Of a stretch of DNA of 5,397 nt, positions 1 through 5,397 are shown piece after piece; position 1 is the stretch's first letter; each line of letters begins with the position of its first letter. Source of the DNA: Candidatus Magasanikiibacteriota bacterium. GTDB taxonomy: Bacteria > Patescibacteriota > Patescibacteriia > Magasanikbacterales > GWA2-37-8. The stretch is from NCBI GenBank assembly GCA_026396535.1, contig JAPLWP010000112.1, forward strand, positions 1-5,397. Direction: 5' to 3'. The translations under genes were made by a program, and so were the position numbers. The notes beneath the pieces were generated by a model. The model saw only the letters and a list, made by a program, of their open reading frames with translations. It was not told where the DNA came from and did no database searches.

Positions 1-1184
1 CCAATAAGCCCAAACATAATTTTGGTAGTCTTGGGCATAGTGCGCAGGTATAGTTTGAAAGAGTGCCACTGCTTACTCCAATTTTCCATAATATTACGGC
101 GACGATTTTGGTAATTGGTAGCGACAAAAAAGAGTAATAAAAGTTTGTGTCCAATATCGACTATGAGTTTGAATAGCATCATGACTATCCAATATAAAAC
201 TTTGCCGATGAATTTGGCGGCCGTCACCAATCCTTGGATAAATATTAGAAGATATTTTTTGAATTTATCCTCTTCTTGAACCACGGCAGCTCTAGGTTGG
301 AGTTGGCGTAGATGGGTGGCATTGATTTCAGCCGGCATCAATGGACGGTATTCTTGCATTTCTTTTTCTTCCTCTTCTTGGTTATCTGTAGGAGTGTTAA
401 GTTTTGGGAATAGAGAAGGGGAGAGAGTGTTGGCCGTATTTTTTTCAGTAGCAAAAAGATTGTGGAGGGATTTTACGGAGCCGCCTTTAATGAATGATCT
501 TTTTTTCATGTCTGGTTGTCCAAAGCTGGTTTCTTCTTTGAGATGTACTACTAATCCGCCAAAAGAGACTTCGTTATGAATGTCCGAGAGTACCTTTTCA
601 ATATGAGCCGCACTTTGGCGGGCAGGACGAGTGGTAATGATTTTTTGTAGGCGATCATCGGTAAAGTATTCTTTGAGTTGAGGCGTGCCGATAAATAGGA
701 AATCATTTGGAGTAATTTTACCCTCGACAATCTGGGAAAATAGATCCACGTTGGCATCGTCGTTTTCATTTATCAGATCCATTTTTTTATGTGAGCCATC
801 TTTGGTCTGATAAAACAAAAGCATCTTTGGGCTGCCACAAAAAGAGAAAACAATATTATCATTGCGAATTACCCCAAGCACGCAGTGTAGATTTTCCATC
901 TGGTCATCCTGGTGTTCGCGATTGATTTTCTTTAATACAGTTTCTAGTGAGTGCTCACTGATGCTTTCTTGTGCTTCGTAGTAGCGTTCTTCGATTTCAT
1001 CCACGATATTTTGGAGGAGTACGATTTTTTTGGTGTCTCCTTGGTTGAGTTCGCAGACAGCAAAAAAATAGCCCTTCTGCTTTTCGCTGGCAGTGGAGGG
1101 TTCGGTGATATGTAATAAGACGTGGGACTTTTCCCGGTTTCCGCCTTCAATAAAAAATTCGTGTAGCTGTAACTTGTATTCCAT
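1..1184 (-). CDS. Membrane-associated protein with degenerate PP2C/PPM-phosphatase-like N-terminal domain (partial, 3' end beyond window)
   Basis: An uninterrupted frame reads from ATG at 1184 to the left edge, giving 394 codons with no stop; the C-terminus is missing. Residues about 1-218 resemble a PPM (PP2C-type) fold in the order of their elements: a YFFAV strand (about 39-43), a VLGVIRNDNIVFSFCGSPKM hairpin (102-121) like the 'va.i..n.l.va.vGDSr' segment, and ITPNDFLFIGTPQ (157-169) like 'gD.lll.SDG'. The aspartates that bind metal in active phosphatases (DG near the first strand, GD, and the late DG) are not present, so catalysis is unlikely. An acidic linker (EEEEKE, about 270-275) follows. 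Residues 310-355 are strongly hydrophobic, then a basic stretch (RRR, 361-363), and a new apolar run begins at the edge, perhaps a transmembrane helix. No Shine-Dalgarno is seen. The gene is divergent from the envelope operon. Function is not known; a pseudophosphatase scaffold or sensor is inference. The reading frame is certain, the fold only moderately so. Confidence 0.75.
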   Translation of the reverse strand, partial: MEYKLQLHEFFIEGGNREKSHVLLHITEPSTASEKQKGYFFAVCELNQGDTKKIVLLQNIVDEIEERYYEAQESISEHSLETVLKKINREHQDDQMENLHCVLGVIRNDNIVFSFCGSPKMLLFYQTKDGSHKKMDLINENDDANVDLFSQIVEGKITPNDFLFIGTPQLKEYFTDDRLQKIITTRPARQSAAHIEKVLSDIHNEVSFGGLVVHLKEETSFGQPDMKKRSFIKGGSVKSLHNLFATEKNTANTLSPSLFPKLNTPTDNQEEEEKEMQEYRPLMPAEINATHLRQLQPRAAVVQEEDKFKKYLLIFIQGLVTAAKFIGKVLYWIVMMLFKLIVDIGHKLLLLFFVATNYQNRRRNIMENWSKQWHSFKLYLRTMPKTTKIMFGLI

Positions 1185-1202
1185 AATGGCTTATAGTATA
1201 CT
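1174..1202 (+). promoter_or_regulatory. Possible sigma70-type promoter for the plus-strand operon
   Basis: TATACT (1197-1202) matches the -10 consensus at 5 of 6 positions. TTGTAT (1174-1179), 17 bases upstream, is a weak -35 (3 of 6) lying inside the start of the divergent gene. A start site near 1209 would give a leader of about 47 bases before the regulator ATG at 1256. This rests on consensus matching only; promoter consensus in Patescibacteria is poorly known. Confidence 0.35.
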
Positions 1203-1205
1203 ATA
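1192..1205. promoter_or_regulatory. Perfect 14-bp palindrome in the divergent intergenic region (possible operator)
   Basis: TATAGTATACTATA equals its own reverse complement and lies between the two divergent start codons (1184 minus, 1256 plus). It contains a TATACT hexamer on both strands, so a protein bound here would cover both possible -10 elements. The regulator encoded just downstream has a winged helix and is an obvious candidate ligand, but that is inference. AT-rich palindromes also arise by chance. Confidence 0.45.
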
Positions 1206-1224
1206 TTCGTTGTTGTAAGTCCAA
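1195..1224 (-). promoter_or_regulatory. Possible sigma70-type promoter for the minus-strand gene
   Basis: Read on the minus strand, TATACT (1200 to 1195) is a 5-of-6 match to the -10, and TTGGAC (1224 to 1219) is a weak -35 with an 18-base spacer. Transcription would start near 1188, only a few bases before the ATG at 1184, so the mRNA would be nearly leaderless. That fits the absence of a Shine-Dalgarno. Consensus match only. Confidence 0.3.
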
Positions 1225-1255
1225 TTATCGGACCCTGAAAAAGACCTATTTTTAT

Positions 1256-1759
1256 ATGCTTGAACACCTTTTTGGTTCAACCACTCGTCTCAAATTATTA
1301 CGTCTATTTTTTAATAACCCAGATAGGGCTTATTTTGTGCGCGAGCTTTCGCGCGCTATCGATACCCAGCTCAATGCCGTGCGCCGCGAGTTGGCCAATC
1401 TCGAAGAATTTGGGGTAGTCAAACAGGTGCCCTTTGGCGAATCCAAAGAGGAAGAAGTGGGTACTGAGCGTTCCAAATATTATAAACTAAATAATGAATT
1501 TTTTCTCAATGAAGAATTGGGAATGTTGCTGAGTAAAACCCAATTAGTAGAAGAGCGTAGTTTTATTGATTTGATCCGCAAGCGCTGTGGTAATATACGC
1601 ACTATGATTTTGACCGGCTTCTTTACCCAAGCGGATGTGAGTACTGATATATTATTGGTAGGTGAAATTAAGCCCGTACCACTAGCCAAGATTATTCGTG
1701 ATTTTGAAAAGTTTTTGAATCGTCCGGTACGCTACCAAATGGGTTCAAGGATTACGTGA
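1256..1759 (+). CDS. Winged-helix transcriptional regulator with degenerate nucleotidyltransferase-like domain, apparently C-terminally truncated
   Basis: 167 aa, ATG at 1256, no Shine-Dalgarno. Residues 1-80 form a winged helix-turn-helix: MLEHLFGSTTRLKLLRLF, then a helix pair around YFVRELSRAID and LNAVRRELANLEEFGVV, then a charged wing (ESKEEE) and SKYYKLN. Residues about 95-160 resemble the nucleotidyltransferase-like half of short wHTH proteins common in Patescibacteria: a strand with ILTGFFT (118-124), then TDILLVGEI, keeping one aspartate (D131) of the usual pair, so it is probably not catalytic. From memory, family members continue after the 'RYxxM' strand with about 30 residues carrying an EEFxYR...D.FL-like tail. 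Here the frame becomes GSRIT and stops at TGA (1757-1759), which suggests the tail is lost. It is first in the plus-strand run, 72 bases from the divergent gene, so it likely regulates this locus or itself (inference). DNA binding is well supported; the target is not known. Confidence 0.8.
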   Translation: MLEHLFGSTTRLKLLRLFFNNPDRAYFVRELSRAIDTQLNAVRRELANLEEFGVVKQVPFGESKEEEVGTERSKYYKLNNEFFLNEELGMLLSKTQLVEERSFIDLIRKRCGNIRTMILTGFFTQADVSTDILLVGEIKPVPLAKIIRDFEKFLNRPVRYQMGSRIT

Positions 1760-1775
1760 GCTCAACGGCAAAAGT
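1735..1775 (+). other. Suspected deletion or frameshift junction between the regulator and tsaB
   Basis: The regulator frame ends here with residues (GSRIT) that do not look like its family's tail. A second frame, open from 1719 after a TGA at 1716-1718, carries TsaB-like sequence from about 1743: VQGLRELNGKSLLEVLNDY. This second frame has no ATG, no ribosome binding site, and no N-terminal ILxIDT-type strand. The simplest reading is that the 3' end of the regulator and the 5' end of tsaB were removed by one deletion, in the genome or in the assembly. The exact breakpoint cannot be placed from this sequence alone. Confidence 0.5.
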
Positions 1776-2051
1776 TTGCTAGAAGTTTTGAATGATTATT
1801 GCGCTACTATCGGTCAGGCTATAAATGACATTGAAGGATTGGCAGTTGTAGTAGGTGTAGGAAGATTTACCTCAACCCGAGTGGCGACTACTGTAGCCAA
1901 TGCTTTGGCGCTGTCGCTAAATATTCCGGTATTAGCCATTGACCAATTTAGTGAAAATTTAAATGAACAGTTGTCCCAGACGCCTAAAGGAATCTATATT
2001 AGCGCTCGCTATAGCGCGCCAGCTCATATCGGAGTTAAGAAAGTAAAATAA
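1776..2051 (+). CDS. tsaB: TsaB-like protein (tRNA t6A biosynthesis), N-terminally truncated, possibly a pseudogene
   Basis: 91 aa if translation starts at TTG 1776; the same frame is open back to 1719 and homologous-looking residues begin near 1743. TsaB is the non-catalytic ASKHA-fold partner of TsaD in making N6-threonylcarbamoyladenosine on tRNAs. Recognition rests on IEGLAVVVGVGRFTSTRVAT followed by ANALALSLNIPVLAID, matching the TsaB block 'l.giavg.GPGSFTglRig...akgLa.al.iPv.gv'. Here GVGRFTS replaces GPGSFTG, which may be a clade variant rather than decay. The C-terminus (ISARYSAPAHIGVKKVK) is compatible with the short TsaB forms of Patescibacteria, which lack the second half seen in E. 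coli TsaB. The N-terminal strand (ILxIDT-like) and about 25 residues are absent, with no good start codon or ribosome binding site. Either a broken gene, an assembly error, or a translationally coupled fragment. The family call is fairly sure; functionality is doubtful. Confidence 0.65.
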   Translation: MLEVLNDYCATIGQAINDIEGLAVVVGVGRFTSTRVATTVANALALSLNIPVLAIDQFSENLNEQLSQTPKGIYISARYSAPAHIGVKKVK

Positions 2052-2055
2052 TTGC

Positions 2056-3543
2056 ATGTTATCCGATTATCAACGTTATCGTTTTTATGAAATTTTGCCG
2101 GGTTTGAGTATCTGGCTTACTTTGATTTTAGGGATTTTATGTTCCTTTCTTTTTCCTCTGGGCGTAATATACGCCATTATTATTTTTGATGTTTATTGGG
2201 TGTTGCGTGTGGTATATTTTTCTTTTTATCTTATTTTATCTTGGACTAGATTTAGAAAAGCTATCAAAATAGATTGGCTCACCAAATTAAAAGCTGAATT
2301 TCCACAGTGGGAAGAAAAAAAGAATGCAATTTTTTTGCCGTTGGCCAATGAAGATTACAGTGTGGTAAAAGAAACTCTCTACGCTCTGATCAAATCTTCT
2401 TATCCCGCTGAGAAAATGTATATAATATTATCCGGCGAAGCGCGCAAACAAGCCAACTGGGATGAGGTGCAAGCTCAGGTAAAACAAAATTTCTCCGGCA
2501 AGTTTGCCGATATTTTGTATTATACTCATCCGGCGGATTTGCTCGATGAAATTCCGGGCAAAGGCTCCAATATTCACAATGCTGAAAAAGAATTTAAAAA
2601 ATATGCTGATGCGCACGGATGGAATTATCGTGATGTTATCGCTTCGGTATTTGATGTGGACACTATCGTACATCCGCAGTATTTTGCTCACCTCAATTAT
2701 ATGTACTGTTTGCATCCGCATCCGGAGCGCAGTTCGTTTCAGCCGATTACTCTTTATAATAATAATCTTTGGGAATCGCCATCGGTGTTGCGTGTGATGG
2801 CGTTTGGTACTAGTTTTTGGATGTTGTTTTCTTTGGCACGTTTGGACAGCCTCGTCACTTTCTCTTCTCATAGTATGAGCTTTCAGGCGGCTCTAGAATC
2901 CGGCGGTCATGCCAAAGATATTGTGAGCGAAGATTCTAGAATTTTTTTCCAATGCTGGTTGCGCTATAGCGGCAACTATGAAGTGACTCCTCTTTATATT
3001 CCAGTATCTATGGATACGGTGCGTGATGATAGTTGGTGGAAAAGTTTGAAAAATTTATATCTGCAGCAGCGCCGTTGGGCCTGGGGTAGTGAAAATATTG
3101 CCTATCTATTGTGGCAGTTCCGCAAACATCCAGAGATTAGTCTTTTTAAAAAAATGAATATTTTATTTCATGAGTGGGAAGGTAAATGGAGTTGGGCTGT
3201 GGTAGCGATTTTGCTCACGGTGCTTGGTCGCTTGCCGCTGTGGGTGGCGGGCAATGAAGTGCGCAATAGTGCTTTGTTTTTCAACACTCCTCATGTCCTA
3301 GAAAATCTGATGAGCCTGGCTACTTTTGGTCTGGTGATATCGGCTACTATGAGTTTGCTTATTATGCCGTCTCGTCCGGAAAATCATCCTAGATACAAAT
3401 ATATTTTTATGTTGTTGCAGTGGATTCTGGTGCCAGTGTCTTTGATCTTATTTTCTTCAGTTCCTTGTATTGATGCGGTGACTCATTTGATGTTTGGAAA
3501 ATATTTGGGCTTTAATATTTCTACAAAAAAACGCGCTATCTAA
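2056..3543 (+). CDS. Membrane-bound family 2 glycosyltransferase
   Basis: 495 aa, ATG at 2056, four bases after the tsaB stop, no Shine-Dalgarno. Residues 13-62 are hydrophobic and probably form two membrane helices. The cytoplasmic GT-A domain follows (about 85-345), with NAIFLPLANED opening the fold, FDVDT (199-203) as the DxD nucleotide-sugar and metal site, SEDSR (291-295) supplying the catalytic ED, and QQRRW (337-341) as the QxxRW acceptor-side motif. The set ED...QxxRW is typical of processive or polymer-type GT2 enzymes such as cellulose, hyaluronan and PgaC synthases. Three or so membrane helices close the protein (about 378-399, 416-440, 449-470). It probably transfers a sugar from a nucleotide donor to a membrane-linked or growing glycan at the inner membrane; donor and product cannot be told. 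Its neighbours (DUF4012, MreB) suggest envelope polysaccharide work. All catalytic motifs are intact. Confidence 0.9.
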   Translation: MLSDYQRYRFYEILPGLSIWLTLILGILCSFLFPLGVIYAIIIFDVYWVLRVVYFSFYLILSWTRFRKAIKIDWLTKLKAEFPQWEEKKNAIFLPLANEDYSVVKETLYALIKSSYPAEKMYIILSGEARKQANWDEVQAQVKQNFSGKFADILYYTHPADLLDEIPGKGSNIHNAEKEFKKYADAHGWNYRDVIASVFDVDTIVHPQYFAHLNYMYCLHPHPERSSFQPITLYNNNLWESPSVLRVMAFGTSFWMLFSLARLDSLVTFSSHSMSFQAALESGGHAKDIVSEDSRIFFQCWLRYSGNYEVTPLYIPVSMDTVRDDSWWKSLKNLYLQQRRWAWGSENIAYLLWQFRKHPEISLFKKMNILFHEWEGKWSWAVVAILLTVLGRLPLWVAGNEVRNSALFFNTPHVLENLMSLATFGLVISATMSLLIMPSRPENHPRYKYIFMLLQWILVPVSLILFSSVPCIDAVTHLMFGKYLGFNISTKKRAI

Positions 3544-3558
3544 TTAAATTTATATCTT

Positions 3559-4908
3559 ATGTCAAAGGGGAAAATAATTTTATTTACGGTACTATTAATT
3601 CTGGTTATTGGAATTGGTGGAGTTTATCGTGCTTGGCATAATGGCGCTTTGCAAAAAGCGATAGTGCAGGAGGTGGCTCAAAAAGTGGCGCCGGGAGATT
3701 CGGGTAGCAGTCTGCTTACTGACGCAATGGGATTTAATGGTACGCGTACTTATCTATTATTGTTTTTAAATAATACTGAAATGCGTCCGGGTGGAGGATT
3801 TATTGGTGTATATGCTTTGTTACAAATGGATAAAGGCACACCGCATCTGATAAAGGTAGAGGGTACAGAAGGTTTTGATAATAATGGTAAGACTGATTTT
3901 GAATCTACGCCGTCGGCTCCTTTGGCCAAATATCTCCAGGTAAAACGCTGGTATTTTAGAGATAGTAATTGGTCTCCAGATTTTGCCTCTTCTTCAGAAA
4001 AATCTATTGAATTATTTTTGAAGCAGGCCAACAGTTTGAGTTTAGATAAGATCGACGGCGTGATTGGTTTTACCCCAAGCGTGATGGAAGAGCTGCTCAA
4101 AATATCCGGACCAATAAAAATTGATAATCAAGAATTTAATGCTGCAAATTTTACAGAGAAATTGGAGTATGAGGTAGAGTACGGCTATGCCCAAAAAGGT
4201 TTAGAGTTTAAAGATCGCAAAGCGATTATCAGTACTATGGCCACTTCAATTTTGTCTCAGTTGAAATTTGAAATTGTAAAAGATTGGCCAAAATATTATG
4301 CGGTAGCGCAAAAAATGTTGGCTCAAAAACAGATTGTAATTTATTCTACTAATGAGACCGAAGAAAACTTTTTGTCCGCCCGCGGCTTTGGTGGTACGAT
4401 GAAAAAAACTGATACCGATTATTTACTGTGGGCTGATGCCAATTTGGGCGCGCTCAAAACCGACGCTTCGATAAATAGGGAATTGAGCTACGAAATTGTT
4501 CCAAGCAGCACCGGAAAATATTTGGCCACTGCCAAAATGAAATTTACTCATACCGGTCATTTTGATTGGCGCACTTCTCGTTATCGTGATTATGTCCGAA
4601 TTTTTGTACCAATGGGTAGTCAGCTTGTCGGTGGCACCGGTCAGATGGACATAGAAAAATCCAAAGAAAAAGGTAAGATAGATTCAGGAGATAATGTCGC
4701 TAATTCAATTAAAAATGGTGAATATAATCTGTCCATACAAAAACAAATTGGTACGTCTGCCAATAAATTGACTTTTGGATTAAATTTTGGTAAAAATCTA
4801 GTAGCGGCTTGGCCGGGAGAAGGCGTAGCCAAACACGGTGACACTCGTTATGATCTAGTTACCGATTTACAGGAAGATAGAGATTTTAAGGTACAGTTGG
4901 CTAATTAA
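3559..4908 (+). CDS. DUF4012 domain protein, membrane-anchored
   Basis: 449 aa, ATG at 3559, 15 bases after the glycosyltransferase, no Shine-Dalgarno. One N-terminal hydrophobic helix (about residues 5-23) should anchor it with the rest outside the cytoplasm. DUF4012 hallmarks are clear: YLLLFLNNTEMRPGGGFIG (about 65-83), RDSNWSPDF (134-142), DGVIGFTPSVMEELLKISG (166-184), and WRTSRYRDYVRIFVPMGSQL (337-356). The C-terminal YNLSIQKQIGT (from 389) and the final DLQEDRDFKVQL also look like the family's end. Between S354 and Y389 there are only about 35 residues, where I would expect a longer beta-rich segment ending in a 'Y.LP'-like motif, so an internal in-frame loss is possible. The domain's biochemical function is not known. 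It often sits by glycosyltransferase and polysaccharide genes, as here, so a role in surface glycan assembly or attachment is a reasonable inference. Confidence 0.9.
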   Translation: MSKGKIILFTVLLILVIGIGGVYRAWHNGALQKAIVQEVAQKVAPGDSGSSLLTDAMGFNGTRTYLLLFLNNTEMRPGGGFIGVYALLQMDKGTPHLIKVEGTEGFDNNGKTDFESTPSAPLAKYLQVKRWYFRDSNWSPDFASSSEKSIELFLKQANSLSLDKIDGVIGFTPSVMEELLKISGPIKIDNQEFNAANFTEKLEYEVEYGYAQKGLEFKDRKAIISTMATSILSQLKFEIVKDWPKYYAVAQKMLAQKQIVIYSTNETEENFLSARGFGGTMKKTDTDYLLWADANLGALKTDASINRELSYEIVPSSTGKYLATAKMKFTHTGHFDWRTSRYRDYVRIFVPMGSQLVGGTGQMDIEKSKEKGKIDSGDNVANSIKNGEYNLSIQKQIGTSANKLTFGLNFGKNLVAAWPGEGVAKHGDTRYDLVTDLQEDRDFKVQLAN

Positions 4909-4910
4909 TT

Positions 4911-5397
4911 ATGTTTATAAAGAAAATTGGAATCGACCTCGGAACAACGAACGTCTTGGTATATGTGCCAAAAAAAGGGATCATCATCAATGAACCTAGT
5001 GTTGTGGCAATCTCCAAAGCTGACGGCAAAGTATTGGCCGTAGGTTTGGAAGCCAAGGATATGATTGGTCGTACTCCAGACACTATTATTGCTCAGCGTC
5101 CGCTCAAAGACGGGGTAATAGCGAACTATCATATTACTGAAGCGATGTTGCGTTATTTTATTAATAAAGCTTTGGGCGGGGCTCGTTTGTTTCGTCCAGA
5201 AGTTATGGTGGCGGTACCGGCGGGAATAACATCCACTGAACGTCGTGCTGTAATCGACGCTTCGATCGCGGCCGGTGCTCGCGCTGCTTATATTATCAAA
5301 GAACCAATTGTGGCTGCCATTGGCGCCGATATTCCAATTGGAGCAGCTTCGGGACATATGATTATTGATATTGGTGGCGGCACAGCGGAGATCGCAG
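4911..5397 (+). CDS. mreB: Rod shape-determining protein MreB (partial, 5' part)
   Basis: The frame is open from ATG 4911 to the right edge: 162 codons of a protein normally about 330-350 aa. MreB is the bacterial actin homologue, an ATP-dependent filament on the inner face of the membrane that guides the elongation machinery. The phosphate-1 loop GIDLGTTN is at residues 7-14, followed by IINEPSVVAI, the RPLKDGVIANY segment (around 64-74), the VAVPAGITSTERRAV strand and turn, the KEPIVAAIGADIPI helix, and the phosphate-2 loop IDIGGGTAE (152-160). DnaK and FtsA were considered; EPSVVAI and RPLKDGVIA point to MreB. The start is two bases after the DUF4012 stop, so it is almost certainly co-transcribed and perhaps translationally coupled. 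No Shine-Dalgarno is present. The short N-terminus (MFIKK) has few residues for membrane insertion beyond M1-F2-I3. mreC and mreD may follow outside the window. Confidence 0.93.
   Translation, partial: MFIKKIGIDLGTTNVLVYVPKKGIIINEPSVVAISKADGKVLAVGLEAKDMIGRTPDTIIAQRPLKDGVIANYHITEAMLRYFINKALGGARLFRPEVMVAVPAGITSTERRAVIDASIAAGARAAYIIKEPIVAAIGADIPIGAASGHMIIDIGGGTAEIA

Noticed and set aside
1219..1234. Small inverted repeat GTCC/GGAC in the divergent intergenic region as a terminator or riboswitch
   Set aside because: Only a 4-bp stem with a 7-base loop and no U-tract directly after it; too weak to support a regulatory RNA.
316..1267. Small open frames at 316-579 (plus), 551-769 (minus) and 944-1267 (minus)
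   Set aside because: All overlap the continuous 394-codon minus-strand frame in other frames or on the other strand, and their translations show no domain-like pattern.
1480..1689. Minus-strand 69-aa open frame within the regulator gene
   Set aside because: Antisense shadow of a clearly coding winged-helix protein.
1757..1759. Recoded TGA (glycine or tryptophan) that would extend the regulator
   Set aside because: Reading through TGA in that frame soon meets several more TGA codons and gives no family-like sequence; the other complete genes end in TAA, so nothing supports an altered code.
2428..2871. Minus-strand 147-aa frame and plus-strand 97-aa frame (2504-2797) within the glycosyltransferase gene
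   Set aside because: They overlap the GT2 catalytic region, whose DxD motif lies there; their own sequences are rich in isoleucine and arginine without recognisable structure.
3750..4844. Minus-strand frames at 3750-4100 and 4641-4844
   Set aside because: Antisense to conserved DUF4012 segments; no independent start signals or protein-like features.
4901..5357. Minus-strand frames at 4901-5083 and 4905-5357
   Set aside because: They lie antisense to mreB, whose nucleotide-binding motifs are clear; the long antisense frame is a codon-bias effect.
1..5397. CRISPR array, tRNA/rRNA gene, insertion sequence or toxin-antitoxin system
   Set aside because: No regularly spaced repeats, cloverleaf-like sequence, transposase motifs, terminal inverted repeats or toxin-antitoxin pair were seen. 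The degenerate nucleotidyltransferase-like protein is fused to its own winged helix and lacks a HEPN partner, so a MNT/HEPN system is not supported.

Overview
The window looks like part of a Patescibacteria (Candidate Phyla Radiation) genome, probably from the Parcubacteria side (for example a Falkowbacteria-like lineage). This is inferred from gene content. There is a short winged-helix protein with a degenerate nucleotidyltransferase-like half, a short TsaB-like protein, a multi-pass GT2 glycosyltransferase, a DUF4012 protein and MreB, all packed closely with almost no Shine-Dalgarno sequences. The DNA is AT-rich by eye, and no tRNA, rRNA, CRISPR array or insertion sequence is visible.

Layout. 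Positions 1-1184 hold the N-terminal 394 codons of a minus-strand gene that runs off the left edge. It has a PP2C/PPM-phosphatase-like N-terminal half without the metal-binding aspartates, an acidic linker, and a strongly hydrophobic C-terminal part. A 71-bp divergent intergenic region (1185-1255) carries a perfect 14-bp AT-rich palindrome that holds a TATACT -10-like hexamer on each strand. From 1256 to the right edge everything lies on the plus strand and reads as one operon: wHTH regulator (1256-1759), TsaB-like remnant (1776-2051), membrane GT2 glycosyltransferase (2056-3543), DUF4012 protein (3559-4908) and MreB (4911 to beyond the edge). Gaps between them are 16, 4, 15 and 2 bases.

How the genes may work together (inference). 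The glycosyltransferase, DUF4012 protein and MreB suggest a cell-envelope or cell-shape operon. The regulator may control it through the palindrome. The divergent pseudophosphatase-like membrane protein is a candidate sensor or scaffold sharing that control region.

The most noteworthy anomaly is the regulator/tsaB junction near 1735-1775. The regulator appears to lose its C-terminal tail and TsaB its N-terminal strand at the same point, in different frames, as if roughly 150-200 bp had been deleted between them. The DUF4012 protein also seems short just after its conserved core. Neither is proven without an alignment. I see no clearly new biological system; the divergent PP2C-like membrane protein next to an envelope operon is the best candidate for uncharacterised biology.
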